From CAZNVB01 sp964651495 (GTDB taxonomy: Bacteria > Acidobacteriota > Aminicenantia > Aminicenantales > UBA8522): 24,763 nt of DNA. Shown piece by piece: positions 7,280 to 16,261 of this stretch. The notes under the pieces were generated by a model that searched no databases, was not told where the DNA came from, and worked only from the letters and a program-made list of their open reading frames with translations. The position numbers and the translations under genes are program-made. The first letter of the stretch is position 1, and every line of letters starts with the position of its first letter. The stretch covers positions 1 to 24,763 of the forward strand of contig CAZYWP010000035.1 of NCBI GenBank assembly GCA_964651495.1, read 5' to 3'.

Positions 7280-9325
7280 TTACAGGAAAGAATATGCCCT
7301 GCCGTAATGAAGCATCTGCTTCACATAATCATCCGGATAGGCGATCTTGACGTCCACAATGTTTCCGTTCTCGACGACGGGAGTCAGGACGGGGTTGATG
7401 AACCCGCTGTAAGGCGCTAGGTTCAGCTTGGCATAACGGTCCAGAACCTCGCGATGGAGTTCGGGATCGACCTGAACCCCGTAGGTCTCGACCAAATTCC
7501 GGGCCGCCTCGTAATCTCCCTCGCTGGTGATGCGCTGGATTTCCGCCAGCAGTTCACCGTACAGCCGGCGCAGCTTCTGATAGTCGTTGATCACAAAATA
7601 AGTTTTTCCGTCCTTGGTCACCCTGGAGATCACATTCTCCGGCTTTCCCTTCTCGTAAACCCAGTGGGAGACGAGGGCCCGGCCCCGCATATGGGCCTGC
7701 TCGATCGTCTCCCCGGGAAGAATCCGGGCCAGCTGGGTCATCAGGCCGTTCCGGATGTTAGTATCATAATCCGCCTTTGCCGCCTCCAGGCTGGGCAGGA
7801 GCCCGAGCTCGACTATCTTTGGGTCCATGATGTAATAGAAGCCGAAAAGATCTGCCCGCGACTCCTCGATCGGCGAGTGATAGTTCTTGAGCGCTTCCGG
7901 ACTGACCCCGGGCAGCAATTGGCCGGACCCATGGCCCAAAACTTCATGGAGGTCCGTATGCAGGTTTCCGGCCTGATCTCCGTATTTCTTGGCCCGTTCG
8001 AGGATCTCGGCGGAAGCGGAAAACTCCTCTTCGAAGCCCGAGGTCAGGGCGGCCTGATCGGAGGCGTAAGTGATGTTTTCGAGAGTCACGGATTTAGAGC
8101 CATAGGTTTTGCGGATCCAGTTGGCATTGGGCAGGTTGATGCCGATGGGAGTTGAGGGATAGCAGTCCCCGCCGAGCATGGCCGCGGTGATCACCTTGGC
8201 GGAGACTCCCTTGACCTCTTTCCGCTTGAAACGGGGGTCGACCGGGGAGTTGTCCTCGAACCACTGCGCGTTGGCCGATATCGTATCCGCTCTCTTGGTG
8301 GCTACCATGTCCTTAAAATTGACCATAGACTCCCAGCTCCCCTTTCTTCCCAGGGGATCGCTGTAGACCTCGATGAAGCCGTTGATAAAGTCAACCCGGG
8401 AGTCCAGGTCATCCACCCAGAGGATATTGTATTCATCGAATTTCTTGAGGTCGCCGGTCTGGTAGTATTCGATGAGCTTTTCGATCACTTTCTTCTGCTG
8501 TTCGTTTTCGGCGACTGCGGCGGCTTTTCCCAGCCACTCAATAATCTTCTGGATGGCCGGGCCGTAGAGCCCGCCGGCTGAGGCGACTTCTTCGACCACC
8601 TTTCCGTCCTTCTTCACCACCCGAGTATTCAGGCCCGCCGATATCGGGGTGGGATCATTCTCAGCGGCGATGCTCTTGTAATACGCTTCCACCTCGGCCT
8701 GAGTGACCCCCTCGTAGAAATTGACGGCTGAGCCGGTAACCAGGTCTTTAGTAGAATCCTGGGACACTTTCTTAGCATCTACGGCCGGGTCGAACATCAC
8801 CGGGCGGAGAAAGGCGATGAGATCGTCCAGAGTCTGCCCTTCGGCCAAGGGGAACTGCACGCCTTCCGCCCCCTTGACCAGAGCGGCGAAGTATTCCGGA
8901 GAAAAATCCGGGATAAACTTGTCCGTTGCATAATGGTGGTGGATGCCGCTGGAGAACCAGACCCTTTTGGTATAGACCATGAACTTTTCCCACTGAGGGT
9001 CGGTGCGGTCTCCCTTGTAGCCTTCGACGACGGCATCGAGAGTCTTGCGGATGGTGAGATTATGCTTGTAATTCTGGGCGAAGCCGATATCCCGGCCGCA
9101 GAGAGCGGCTTCGCTCAGGTAATAGACGAGCTCCTTTTGACGCGGGGAGAGCTCTTCGAAACCCGGTACCTGATAGCGTAGAATCTTGAGGTCGGCGAAC
9201 TTGTCGACCTGCCATTGAAATTCCGGCGCCGCCGCTTCGGGCTGAGGTTTGGTTTTCTTGCAGCCCGGCGCAAAAATCACCAGGCAGAGAGCCAAGGTGA
9301 GGAGGTAATATTTCTTGATTTTCAT
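7280..9325 (-). CDS. Dipeptidyl-peptidase III (M49) family lipoprotein
   Basis: A 681-residue zinc metallopeptidase. The zinc motif is HEVLGH at residues 460-465, the HEXXGH form found in bacterial M49 enzymes, with E461 as catalytic base. The second motif, EESRAD at 487-492, supplies the third zinc ligand (E488) and corresponds to EECRAD in eukaryotic DPP III. Family members remove dipeptides from the N-terminus of short peptides. Residues 1-22 form a lipoprotein-type signal ending in APGC followed by KK, so the mature enzyme is probably lipid-anchored outside the cytoplasmic membrane. The length agrees with bacterial members (about 650-700). The ATG follows GAGG with 9-nt spacing. First gene of the operon with the cyanophycinase-like peptidase and antiporter; transcribed divergently from the DUF3857 genes. 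Relatives are sometimes wrongly labelled dihydrofolate reductase in databases. Confidence 0.88.
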   Translation of the reverse strand: MKIKKYYLLTLALCLVIFAPGCKKTKPQPEAAAPEFQWQVDKFADLKILRYQVPGFEELSPRQKELVYYLSEAALCGRDIGFAQNYKHNLTIRKTLDAVVEGYKGDRTDPQWEKFMVYTKRVWFSSGIHHHYATDKFIPDFSPEYFAALVKGAEGVQFPLAEGQTLDDLIAFLRPVMFDPAVDAKKVSQDSTKDLVTGSAVNFYEGVTQAEVEAYYKSIAAENDPTPISAGLNTRVVKKDGKVVEEVASAGGLYGPAIQKIIEWLGKAAAVAENEQQKKVIEKLIEYYQTGDLKKFDEYNILWVDDLDSRVDFINGFIEVYSDPLGRKGSWESMVNFKDMVATKRADTISANAQWFEDNSPVDPRFKRKEVKGVSAKVITAAMLGGDCYPSTPIGINLPNANWIRKTYGSKSVTLENITYASDQAALTSGFEEEFSASAEILERAKKYGDQAGNLHTDLHEVLGHGSGQLLPGVSPEALKNYHSPIEESRADLFGFYYIMDPKIVELGLLPSLEAAKADYDTNIRNGLMTQLARILPGETIEQAHMRGRALVSHWVYEKGKPENVISRVTKDGKTYFVINDYQKLRRLYGELLAEIQRITSEGDYEAARNLVETYGVQVDPELHREVLDRYAKLNLAPYSGFINPVLTPVVENGNIVDVKIAYPDDYVKQMLHYGRAYSFL

Positions 9326-9362
9326 GAGTTTTGACCTCGCATAATTTGTTTTTGCAGGGATT

Positions 9363-9392
9363 AATCTACACGTTCAGACTGTCCTTCGTCAA
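9363..9392 (-). promoter_or_regulatory. Predicted promoter for the M49-cyanophycinase-antiporter operon
   Basis: Minus strand: TTGACG (9392-9387, 5/6), an 18-nt spacer, TAGATT (9368-9363, 4/6). It gives a leader of about 30 nt before the ATG at 9325. It lies back to back with the promoter of the DUF3857 genes in a 193-bp divergent spacer. Confidence 0.45.
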
Positions 9393-9457
9393 ATTATTCT
9401 GCGCTGTTCTTGTCCAGGTTCCAGGTCGGCGAGACGCTATCGTCGCGGAGCTGAATT

Positions 9458-9486
9458 TTGACAGCCCCTTGACCGTATATTAATAT
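9458..9486 (+). promoter_or_regulatory. Predicted sigma70-type promoter for the DUF3857 gene pair
   Basis: TTGACA (9458-9463, perfect), a 17-nt spacer, TAATAT (9481-9486, 4/6 match), in an AT-rich patch of a GC-rich region. The leader would be about 26 nt and includes AAGGAAG before the ATG at 9519. Confidence 0.6.
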
Positions 9487-9518
9487 AAACTGGCGATTCA
9501 TATTTAAAAGGAAGGGCC

Positions 9519-11495
9519 ATGAAGAAAAAATCGTTGATCCTGACAGTCATTTTCCTGGCGCTGCTGTTTTCGCCGCATCCCTCTCAGCCTCTCCAGCAGC
9601 CTGATGACCTGGGGCCGATCCTGGCGGAGATCGAGCGGGCGGGCGGACTCAAAGAGCATCCCGAGGCCAACGCCCTGGTCGTTTTTGAAAATACCCGCAC
9701 CGTCTTCGAGGAGAGCGGAGAATCCGTCAGCACAGAGCATGCCCTGGTCAAGATTCTGACCGACAAGGGCAAGCAGACCTTCGCCACGCGCAAGCTTCCT
9801 TATCACCGGCGTTACTCGACGGTCAAGATCCTCCTGGCCAGAGTGATCAAAAAGGACGGCCGGGCCATCCCGGTGACCGAAGAATTCATGAAAGACGGGA
9901 CGATGGAAGAGACTCAGGCCATGAATATTCTGGAGGAGAACTTCCGCAGGCTCAGCGTTTCCTTTCCCGGCCTCGAGGTCGGCGATTCGCTGGAAATGAT
10001 CGTGGAATTCAGGTCCAAGCCCTTAATCCAGGGACATTACAACGATTTTACCCTGTTCCAGACCATCGAGCCCGTGCTAAGAAAAGAGATTACCATTGAC
10101 GGGCCGGCCTCCAGGCCGCTTCGCCATGTCGTCAGGGACGGTAAGCTCGAGTACGCCGAGGAGAAAAAGGACGGCCGGGTCATCTATCGCTGGAAGGGCG
10201 CCGACCTGCCGAAGGTCGAGCAGGAGCTTGGCATGGTTACGATCGCCGATGTGGCCACGCGGGTGATCGCCAGCACCTTCAAGGACTGGAAGGAGCTGTC
10301 CAGATACGGGGAGAGCCTCAACGTCGGGAAGGTCGATAGCAACGACGCCCTGAAAGCCAAAGTCGCCGAACTGACCGGGAATGCGGCGACCAAAGAGGAA
10401 AAAATCCTGGCTATTTTCCGGTACGTCTCCCAGAAAATCCGATACATGGGGTCATCCATGGACCTGGGGGCGTTCATCGAGCCCCATCAGGCCACTTACA
10501 CGTTCGAGAAGCAGTACGGCGTCTGCCGCGATAAATCCATCCTGATGATGGCCATGCTCAAAGAGATCGGCGTCGAATCCTATGATGCCATGATCAACCT
10601 GAGCCGTGAGACGGACCCCGAGATTCCGATAATCTTCTTCGAACACGCCATCTGCGGCGTCGTCATGGATGACGGCCGGATCGTCTACATGGACCCGACC
10701 CTCGAGCTCAGCTCCTCCTTCGGCGAGGGCTACGTCGGCGGCCGCCACGTGCTGCTCCTGGATGCGGAGGGAAAAGACCTCATCAAGCTGCCGCCCCTTC
10801 CGTCCGAAAATGGTCTCGGTGCGATCAAGGGAGAAACACAACTTCTGGAGGACGGAAGTATCCAGGGCAAAGTCCATATTAGCGGCCAGGGCTTTTACGA
10901 TCTTGTCCTGCGGTCGATCGCCAAACAGGTCCCGTCGTTCCAGTTCCCGATGGTCTGGCAGCAGCTCGGCCAGAACCTGGCGGCGACGATCAAGGTGGAG
11001 AATGTCAAGTCCGGCGAGTTTGCCGACTTGGCCAAGCCGTACGAGGTCAATTTCGATTTCAAGGCGAGAGATTATGTCGTCGATACCGGGAAGCTCATTT
11101 TGTTCAAGATCCCCTTCTCAACCCAGGCCTTCGACCTGGTTTCGAGCGGCATCTTCCAGTTGCTGGCCGACCGGGAAGAACGTCAATATCCCATCTTCCT
11201 GTTTGCCCCGCGCGGCTGCCGCGAGGAAGAGGTGATCACAATTCCGCCGGGTTACACCATTCGGGGGGTGCCAGACCCTGTTTCGATCAGAGAGGGGCCG
11301 GTTTCCCTGACGCTTGCCGCGGCCGTCAAGGAGAATCAGATTGTCTTCAAAAGCGATTTTCGGACCGAAGTGCCGCGCCTCGACCCGGAGGGTTACCAGA
11401 GCTTGAGGAAAGTCGTGAAGAGCCTGAGACGGTTCCAGAAGGCCATGGTCATCCTGGAAAAAGCGGAGGCGGAGGCGAAAGGAGGCGGGCGATGA
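9519..11495 (+). CDS. Secreted DUF3857 / transglutaminase-like protein, triad intact
   Basis: A 658-residue exported protein. Residues 1-25 are a signal peptide (KKK, hydrophobic core, then SQPLQQ). About 45-225 is the DUF3857 beta domain (VVFENTRTVFEESG, then VSFPGLEVGDSLE). About 270-400 is a transglutaminase-like papain fold with C336 in YGVCRDKS, H376 in FEHAICG and D392 in VYMDPT, the expected Cys-His-Asp order. The C-terminal 250 residues are beta-rich. Bacterial transglutaminase-like domains of this kind are usually hydrolases or peptide-processing enzymes; the target is unknown. The ATG follows AAGGAAG. The stop overlaps the start of the next gene (ATGA, 11492-11495), so the two are translationally coupled. 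Paralogues of this pair are common in Acidobacteriota and Bacteroidota, with no settled role. Confidence 0.85.
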   Translation: MKKKSLILTVIFLALLFSPHPSQPLQQPDDLGPILAEIERAGGLKEHPEANALVVFENTRTVFEESGESVSTEHALVKILTDKGKQTFATRKLPYHRRYSTVKILLARVIKKDGRAIPVTEEFMKDGTMEETQAMNILEENFRRLSVSFPGLEVGDSLEMIVEFRSKPLIQGHYNDFTLFQTIEPVLRKEITIDGPASRPLRHVVRDGKLEYAEEKKDGRVIYRWKGADLPKVEQELGMVTIADVATRVIASTFKDWKELSRYGESLNVGKVDSNDALKAKVAELTGNAATKEEKILAIFRYVSQKIRYMGSSMDLGAFIEPHQATYTFEKQYGVCRDKSILMMAMLKEIGVESYDAMINLSRETDPEIPIIFFEHAICGVVMDDGRIVYMDPTLELSSSFGEGYVGGRHVLLLDAEGKDLIKLPPLPSENGLGAIKGETQLLEDGSIQGKVHISGQGFYDLVLRSIAKQVPSFQFPMVWQQLGQNLAATIKVENVKSGEFADLAKPYEVNFDFKARDYVVDTGKLILFKIPFSTQAFDLVSSGIFQLLADREERQYPIFLFAPRGCREEEVITIPPGYTIRGVPDPVSIREGPVSLTLAAAVKENQIVFKSDFRTEVPRLDPEGYQSLRKVVKSLRRFQKAMVILEKAEAEAKGGGR

Positions 11496-13399
11496 AAAAG
11501 ACGGCTCTGATTCCGGCCCTGGTCGTCAGCTTGTTCTGGCCGGGGTTCGGCCAGGAGAAAATCGAGGATATCGTCAAAAGCGCCCCCCCGCGCGGCAAGT
11601 ACCCGGACTCGAGCGCCGTGATCGTGCGGAGCTCCCAGACATTCACCCTGGATCAGCAGGGAAAGAGGGGAGAGGAATACTTCCGCGCCCTCGAAGTCTT
11701 CAACCTGACAGGGCGGGAGAAATTCAGCGATTTCCGCATCCCATTTAACAAGAACGAAGAGCGGGTGGAAGTGCTCCTGGCCAGGACGTACAAAGGCGAC
11801 GGCTCGGCTGTCGACGTGGAGCAGAAGGCGACGAACGATGTGACTCCGCCCGAGCTGGCCGACGCCGACATGTACGCCAATGTCCTCCACCGGGTGCTTT
11901 CTTTTCCCTCGGTCGACCCCGGGTCGGTCCTGGTCGTGCAATATAAAAAAGAAAGGGAGAAGGCCGGGAGTGTTGAGGGTGTCGTCCTGTTCCAGTACGA
12001 CGAGCCGATGATCAGAAAAGAGCTCAAAATCGTCATTCCTCAAGACAAGAATCTGAAGTTTAAGATCGTCGGGTTGAAGGCAGAGCTCAAAGAGGAGACG
12101 GCCGGGGAGAAGAAGATCTACTCCCTTGCCGCCGCCGATTCCCCCCAGATCAAGCCGGAGGAATGGATGCCGCCGCTCGGGGAGATTGCCTCCCGGGTGG
12201 TTTTCAGCACCCACGCCGATTGGGCGGACGCCTGCCGTGATTTTCGTGAGTCATTCTACAGCGCGGCGACCCCGACGGATGAAGTCAAGAAAATCACCGC
12301 TCCCATCATTAAGGGCGCTTCCGGCGAGGCGGAAAAAATCAGGAAAATTTTCTTGTTTGTCGCCCGGGAGATCCGGAGCGTCCGGTTTGCCTTCGGCGAA
12401 GGCGGGTTTGAGGTCCATCCGGCGGGGACGGTCCTGAAAAACAGGTACGGAGACTGGAAGGATAAGAGTGGCCTCCTGGTGGCCATGCTCAAGGCCGCCG
12501 GAGTAACTGCCTATCCCGTTCTCGTTCATTCGCGGGCCATCCCGCCGGAGGAGGATATACCCACGCTCAAACAATTCGATGCCGTCCTCGTAGTGGTCCC
12601 GCCGCGGGGAAGCGGCGATCCTCTTTTTCTCAACCCCTTTGCCGACGATTCGCTCTATGGGTATTTCCAGGACGGCCGGGGCGGGCGCGGGCTCGCCGTG
12701 AAGCCCGACAGCGTCGAATTCCTTTCCGTCCGCTGCCTCCCCGAGGCTGAAAGCGTGTTGAGGAATGAGATCAAGGCGGAGATCGACGCGGCGGGAACTG
12801 TTAAGGGGGAGATATCGTCCGACCTCGCCGGGCTGTTCGACCAGCGGGCCAGGCAGCAGCTCAAAGACATGACGGCCAAAGAGCGCGGCGTCTTCTACGG
12901 CGAATCTATCAACAAGGTTTGCGAGGACGGTAGAGCGCTCGAAAACGAGCTCACCGACCCGAAAGACCTGAACACGAAAGTCAGGATCCGCCAGAAATTC
13001 AGCGGTCCGAACTTCGGCCTCTTTCAGGGTCCCATCATGCTCGTTTATATCCCTCAGGTTCCCTATGCTTTTGCCGAAGTTCCCTCCCCGCCAAGACTGG
13101 CCAGGCGACTTTATCCCTTCCGCATGGCAGGAGAAGCCGAGGTCTATTCAACGGTTGTCCTGAATATCCCGGCCGGGTTCAAGCCGCTCTACATCCCGGA
13201 AGGCTTTGCTGTTCAAAAAGAATACGGGGAATTTTCCTTCTCGGCCGCTTATGATGCCGCCCGATCGTCTGTGGTCGTCAAGAAGACGCTGCTGTTCAAA
13301 AAGAAAGAGATTTCCCTGGGCGAGTACGAGGATTTCAAAAAAACCATGGATTCCTTCGGCATCGCCAAGAACAACCTGATTCTCCTGGAAAAGAAATAG
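11492..13399 (+). CDS. DUF3857 / transglutaminase-like protein lacking the catalytic triad
   Basis: A 635-residue exported paralogue of the preceding protein with the same layout: signal peptide (1-20), DUF3857 (about 40-210), transglutaminase-like domain (about 265-385), beta-rich C-terminal region. Family alignment by eye places W322 (YGDWKDKS) where the Cys should be, D363 (FDAVLVVV) where the His should be, and N381 (FLNPF) where the Asp should be. All three catalytic residues are therefore replaced although the surrounding sequence (DKSGLLVAMLKAAG) is well kept and the frame is intact over 635 codons. This looks like a maintained pseudoenzyme, perhaps a binding or scaffold partner of the active neighbour. 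Its ATG overlaps the upstream stop by 4 bp. Its 3' end converges on the ABC permease with only 10 bp between. Confidence 0.83.
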   Translation: MKKTALIPALVVSLFWPGFGQEKIEDIVKSAPPRGKYPDSSAVIVRSSQTFTLDQQGKRGEEYFRALEVFNLTGREKFSDFRIPFNKNEERVEVLLARTYKGDGSAVDVEQKATNDVTPPELADADMYANVLHRVLSFPSVDPGSVLVVQYKKEREKAGSVEGVVLFQYDEPMIRKELKIVIPQDKNLKFKIVGLKAELKEETAGEKKIYSLAAADSPQIKPEEWMPPLGEIASRVVFSTHADWADACRDFRESFYSAATPTDEVKKITAPIIKGASGEAEKIRKIFLFVAREIRSVRFAFGEGGFEVHPAGTVLKNRYGDWKDKSGLLVAMLKAAGVTAYPVLVHSRAIPPEEDIPTLKQFDAVLVVVPPRGSGDPLFLNPFADDSLYGYFQDGRGGRGLAVKPDSVEFLSVRCLPEAESVLRNEIKAEIDAAGTVKGEISSDLAGLFDQRARQQLKDMTAKERGVFYGESINKVCEDGRALENELTDPKDLNTKVRIRQKFSGPNFGLFQGPIMLVYIPQVPYAFAEVPSPPRLARRLYPFRMAGEAEVYSTVVLNIPAGFKPLYIPEGFAVQKEYGEFSFSAAYDAARSSVVVKKTLLFKKKEISLGEYEDFKKTMDSFGIAKNNLILLEKK

Positions 13400-13409
13400 C
13401 GAACGCTTT

Positions 13410-14153
13410 CTATTCCCAGCGGAACAGCCGGGCGGCGAGAATCAGGCCGATGAAGAGAACGCCGCCGAGCACTGCCACTTCGGTCAGGTGTTGTGTCCAG
13501 GGATGGCCGATCCACAACCCTCTCATCAGCGTGACGACATGCGTCAGGGGAATGAATTGGGCAATCTGGCGCACGGACGGAGGAAGGACTTCCAGCGGGA
13601 TGGCTGAGCCGCTGAGAAACATCATCGGGAAGGCGGCGACCATGCCGATGGCCTGGGCGATCCGGGCGGTGGAGGCCGCTCCGGCGATGAGATAGCCCAG
13701 GGCGAAGAAGGCCAGGCTGCTCAGGGTGAACCCTCCCCAGACGGAAAGAACATGGCCCTCGAACTTCATGCCATACACCGCCTTTCCGATGATCACCAGG
13801 GCGACGACTCCAACAGCCGTCATGACGTAATAGGCAGTGATATTGGAGAGGATATAGGCCGCCGGCCGAAGCGGCGTGATCCGGAAGCGCCTAAGCACGC
13901 CCGCTTCACGGTTTGCGGCCGTGGCGATGGGAATCCCCATGAAGCCCACTGATATGATAATCAGGGCGATGTAGGAGGGAACCGAGACATCGACCATGCC
14001 CCGTCCTCCAAAAAACGGGGTCGGCTTATTTCCGTAGATGGTTCCGAAGAGAAGAAGAAGCATCGGGGCGAAGACGATGGTAAAGAAAGTCGCCGCGGGC
14101 TCGCGAAGGTAGAGCTTCATCTGGACGATCATGAGTTTCCCCAGGCCGCGCAT
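13410..14153 (-). CDS. ABC-2 type transporter permease
   Basis: A 247-residue membrane protein with about six hydrophobic segments, the standard size for ABC-2 permeases of exporter systems. Recognisable are the amphipathic N-terminus (LREPAATFFTIVFAPML), the cytoplasmic NREAGVLRRFRITPL coupling region and the conserved late stretch FPMMFLSGSAIPLEVLP, followed by the IAQFIPLTHVVTLMRGLW region. It pairs with the ATPase encoded just upstream; family members export drugs, lipids or polysaccharide precursors. The second of two tandem ATG codons (14153) was chosen because AGGAGG sits 5 nt before it, against only 2 nt before the first (14156). The ribosome binding site lies directly after the ATPase stop codon. 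Substrate unknown. Confidence 0.88.
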   Translation of the reverse strand: MRGLGKLMIVQMKLYLREPAATFFTIVFAPMLLLLFGTIYGNKPTPFFGGRGMVDVSVPSYIALIIISVGFMGIPIATAANREAGVLRRFRITPLRPAAYILSNITAYYVMTAVGVVALVIIGKAVYGMKFEGHVLSVWGGFTLSSLAFFALGYLIAGAASTARIAQAIGMVAAFPMMFLSGSAIPLEVLPPSVRQIAQFIPLTHVVTLMRGLWIGHPWTQHLTEVAVLGGVLFIGLILAARLFRWE

Positions 14154-14162
14154 CATCCCCTC

Positions 14163-15074
14163 CTAATCCCGCATCTCTTTCCCGGTCAGGGTGAGGAAAA
14201 CATCCTCAAGGCTCGGCTGCTCGGTGCGGAGGTCGCGGAAGCGGATTTTTGCCGAATCGAGAGCCATGACCACGCGGACGACCAGGCCCTCGCCACGGCC
14301 AAAGATGATGACGTTCCCACCGGAGAACTCGACCCGGGTGACTCCCGGGATCGACCTGAAGACGGCGTCTTCGACCCGGCCGTCCAGGCGGAAGACGACT
14401 CGAGTTTCCGCGTCCAGCGAGGCGATGAGATTCTGAGGTGTGTCGAGAGCGACGATTTTCCCGTGGTCGATGATGGCCACGCGGTCGCAGAGCTGCTCCG
14501 CCTCTTCCATGTAGTGAGTTGTGAGAAATACGGTTTTTCCCCGGTCGCGGACATTCTTGACCATTTCCCACATGGCCCGGCGGGCTTGGGGATCGAGCCC
14601 GGTGGTGAGCTCGTCCAGAAAAATAATCTCGGGATCGTTGACCAGAGCTAGGGCGATGAACAGGCGCTGCTTTTGCCCCCCCGAGAGCTTGGCAAAGGGA
14701 GCGTTCGACTTCTCGGTCAGGCCAAGCTGATCGAGGAGCGGCTTCCAGTCTGCCGGCCGGCGATAGAAGGCGGAAAAAAGGTCCATCACTTCCCGGACTT
14801 TGAGGCGGTCGGGGAGCGAGCTTTCCTGGAGTTGAACGCCGATCCGTTCCCGCAAATCGTAGCCTTGACGTTGAGGATCGAGCCCCAGGACGGATATTCG
14901 CCCCCCGTCAGGACGGCGGAGGCCTTCCAGGCATTCGATGGTCGTTGTTTTGCCCGCGCCATTGGGGCCGACCATCCCGAAAATCTCGCCCGGCTGAACT
15001 TCGAAAGTCACGCCGTCCACGGCGACAGTCGCGCCATAAGCTTTGCGCAGGTTTTCAATGGCCAAAGCCGTCAT
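14163..15074 (-). CDS. ABC transporter ATP-binding protein (exporter, DrrA/NodI type)
   Basis: A 303-residue ATPase. Walker A is GPNGAGKTT at residues 36-44, the Q-loop region has GVQLQES, the signature is LSGGQKQRL, Walker B/D-loop is IIFLDELTTGLD (Leu replacing the usual Pro) and the H-loop is LTTHYMEE. The C-terminal 80 residues form the extra domain seen in DrrA/CcmA/NodI-like exporters. It drives export through the downstream permease (6-9 bp away). The start ATG at 15074 is 21 bp after the DUF362 stop and has no strong ribosome binding site, so translation may depend on coupling to the upstream gene. Confidence 0.92.
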   Translation of the reverse strand: MTALAIENLRKAYGATVAVDGVTFEVQPGEIFGMVGPNGAGKTTTIECLEGLRRPDGGRISVLGLDPQRQGYDLRERIGVQLQESSLPDRLKVREVMDLFSAFYRRPADWKPLLDQLGLTEKSNAPFAKLSGGQKQRLFIALALVNDPEIIFLDELTTGLDPQARRAMWEMVKNVRDRGKTVFLTTHYMEEAEQLCDRVAIIDHGKIVALDTPQNLIASLDAETRVVFRLDGRVEDAVFRSIPGVTRVEFSGGNVIIFGRGEGLVVRVVMALDSAKIRFRDLRTEQPSLEDVFLTLTGKEMRD

Positions 15075-15095
15075 ATGATCATTCTCGATGAGGCG

Positions 15096-16163
15096 TCATC
15101 CCAGGTTCAACGTTACCAGCTCGATGTCCTCGAGGCGGCTCTTTCCCAACCCCAGTTTTTCGGCCAGGGCCAGATGCGGCACGCGGGGAGCGATCCGCTC
15201 CATCCCGTCCTTGACTCGCGCCTCGTCGAGAATCTTGAGGGCGACGGCGTCCACGGCGACGGGGTCCGTGCCCACGATCACACCGCCGAAAGGGCGAATG
15301 AAACGCCGGTCCCAGCGGGGACCCATCTCGGTCACGAGAAGAAGGGCGTCGGAGACGACGAGCTTTTCCTTCTTCCGGATGATGGGGATGGCGTTGACCT
15401 CCGCGATGCCCGGGTTCGAGCAGGCGTTGGCGTGCATCTGGTTCGGGTTGTCGATCGTGCCGTAGTGGTTTTTCAGGCTGCAGGTGAAGACGGAGTTTCC
15501 GTGCGTCTTCGGTATGGGGATGTTGATGAAGGAGGTGCAGACCTCGGCCAGAATCCGGCTCACCCGGCTGGTCAGGCCGCCGACGGGATACGTAGTCTCG
15601 GCATAGTCGCCAGGGCCCCTTCGCGCCGCCTTGTTGGCGATTACGCGGATGGCGCCCGGGTCCTTCTGGATAGTAAGGCCGGCCTCCGTCATCTCCTCTT
15701 CGCTGCGGTCCCAGACGACCATGTTCTGGTCCTTGATGCCGGCGCGGCGGAGCCCCGAGGCGACGGCCTGGATGAAGGCTGAAAAGTGCTGGGTATAATC
15801 TGTCCCCTGGACGTTTGTCAGCCCCAGGGTGTTGATCTTGAGCCCGACCACGTCGTCCGGAGAGAAGTACTGCCGCCAGGCATCGGCGACCGTCGTCCGG
15901 CCGGTGAATGTCCTGATTGCTTTGTCGAGGATGTCCTGGAGAAGCGGGCCCTGGACCTTGCCGGCCGCGTCGACGACAGCCGGGTGCCGGACGAGGACGA
16001 CTTTGCTTTTTTGCCCGGATTGGGCCACCGAGAACAAGCCGTCGAGGGCGGGGGGGAACTTCCGGGAGGCGGCCAGGCCGAACGCTGTCAGGGCGCTGTG
16101 TTTGAGGAAACGCCTCCGGTCATACGACTTGAGTTCGGGGCGCGGCTTCGAGTTCTTGTCCAT
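15096..16163 (-). CDS. Tat-exported DUF362 family protein
   Basis: A 355-residue DUF362 protein. A twin-arginine leader (YDRRRFLKH followed by a hydrophobic stretch) occupies about residues 14-36. DUF362 hallmarks follow: DDVVGLKINTLG, INIPIPKTHGNSVFTCSLKNHYG and the late FGGVIVGTDPVAVDAVALKILDE. The function of DUF362 is unsettled; some members carry ferredoxin-like clusters, but no clear CxxCxxC array is present here. The ATG at 16163 was chosen because GGAG lies 7 nt upstream; a GTG at 16169 has no proper site. It is the first gene of an apparent operon with the ABC ATPase and permease, 21 bp apart, suggesting an envelope-related role, though co-transcription alone does not show this. Confidence 0.85.
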   Translation of the reverse strand: MDKNSKPRPELKSYDRRRFLKHSALTAFGLAASRKFPPALDGLFSVAQSGQKSKVVLVRHPAVVDAAGKVQGPLLQDILDKAIRTFTGRTTVADAWRQYFSPDDVVGLKINTLGLTNVQGTDYTQHFSAFIQAVASGLRRAGIKDQNMVVWDRSEEEMTEAGLTIQKDPGAIRVIANKAARRGPGDYAETTYPVGGLTSRVSRILAEVCTSFINIPIPKTHGNSVFTCSLKNHYGTIDNPNQMHANACSNPGIAEVNAIPIIRKKEKLVVSDALLLVTEMGPRWDRRFIRPFGGVIVGTDPVAVDAVALKILDEARVKDGMERIAPRVPHLALAEKLGLGKSRLEDIELVTLNLG

Positions 16164-16192
16164 GATCACACTCCAGGCGAAATTTCCTCCAT

Positions 16193-16220
16193 ATTATACT
16201 AAACCTATATATTCTGTCGA
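16193..16220 (-). promoter_or_regulatory. Predicted promoter for the DUF362-ABC operon
   Basis: Minus strand: TCGACA (16220-16215, 5/6), a 16-nt spacer, TATAAT (16198-16193, perfect -10). It gives a leader of about 23 nt that carries GGAG before the ATG at 16163. It lies about 40 bp from the end of repeat copy B. Confidence 0.6.
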
Positions 16221-16261
16221 GTTTTTTCCGGCTCCTGATTGCATCCATATTTCCGTGATGA

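Noticed and set aside
13400..13409. Terminator between the second DUF3857 gene and the ABC permease
   Set aside because: Only 10 bp separate the stops and no hairpin with a T-run is present.
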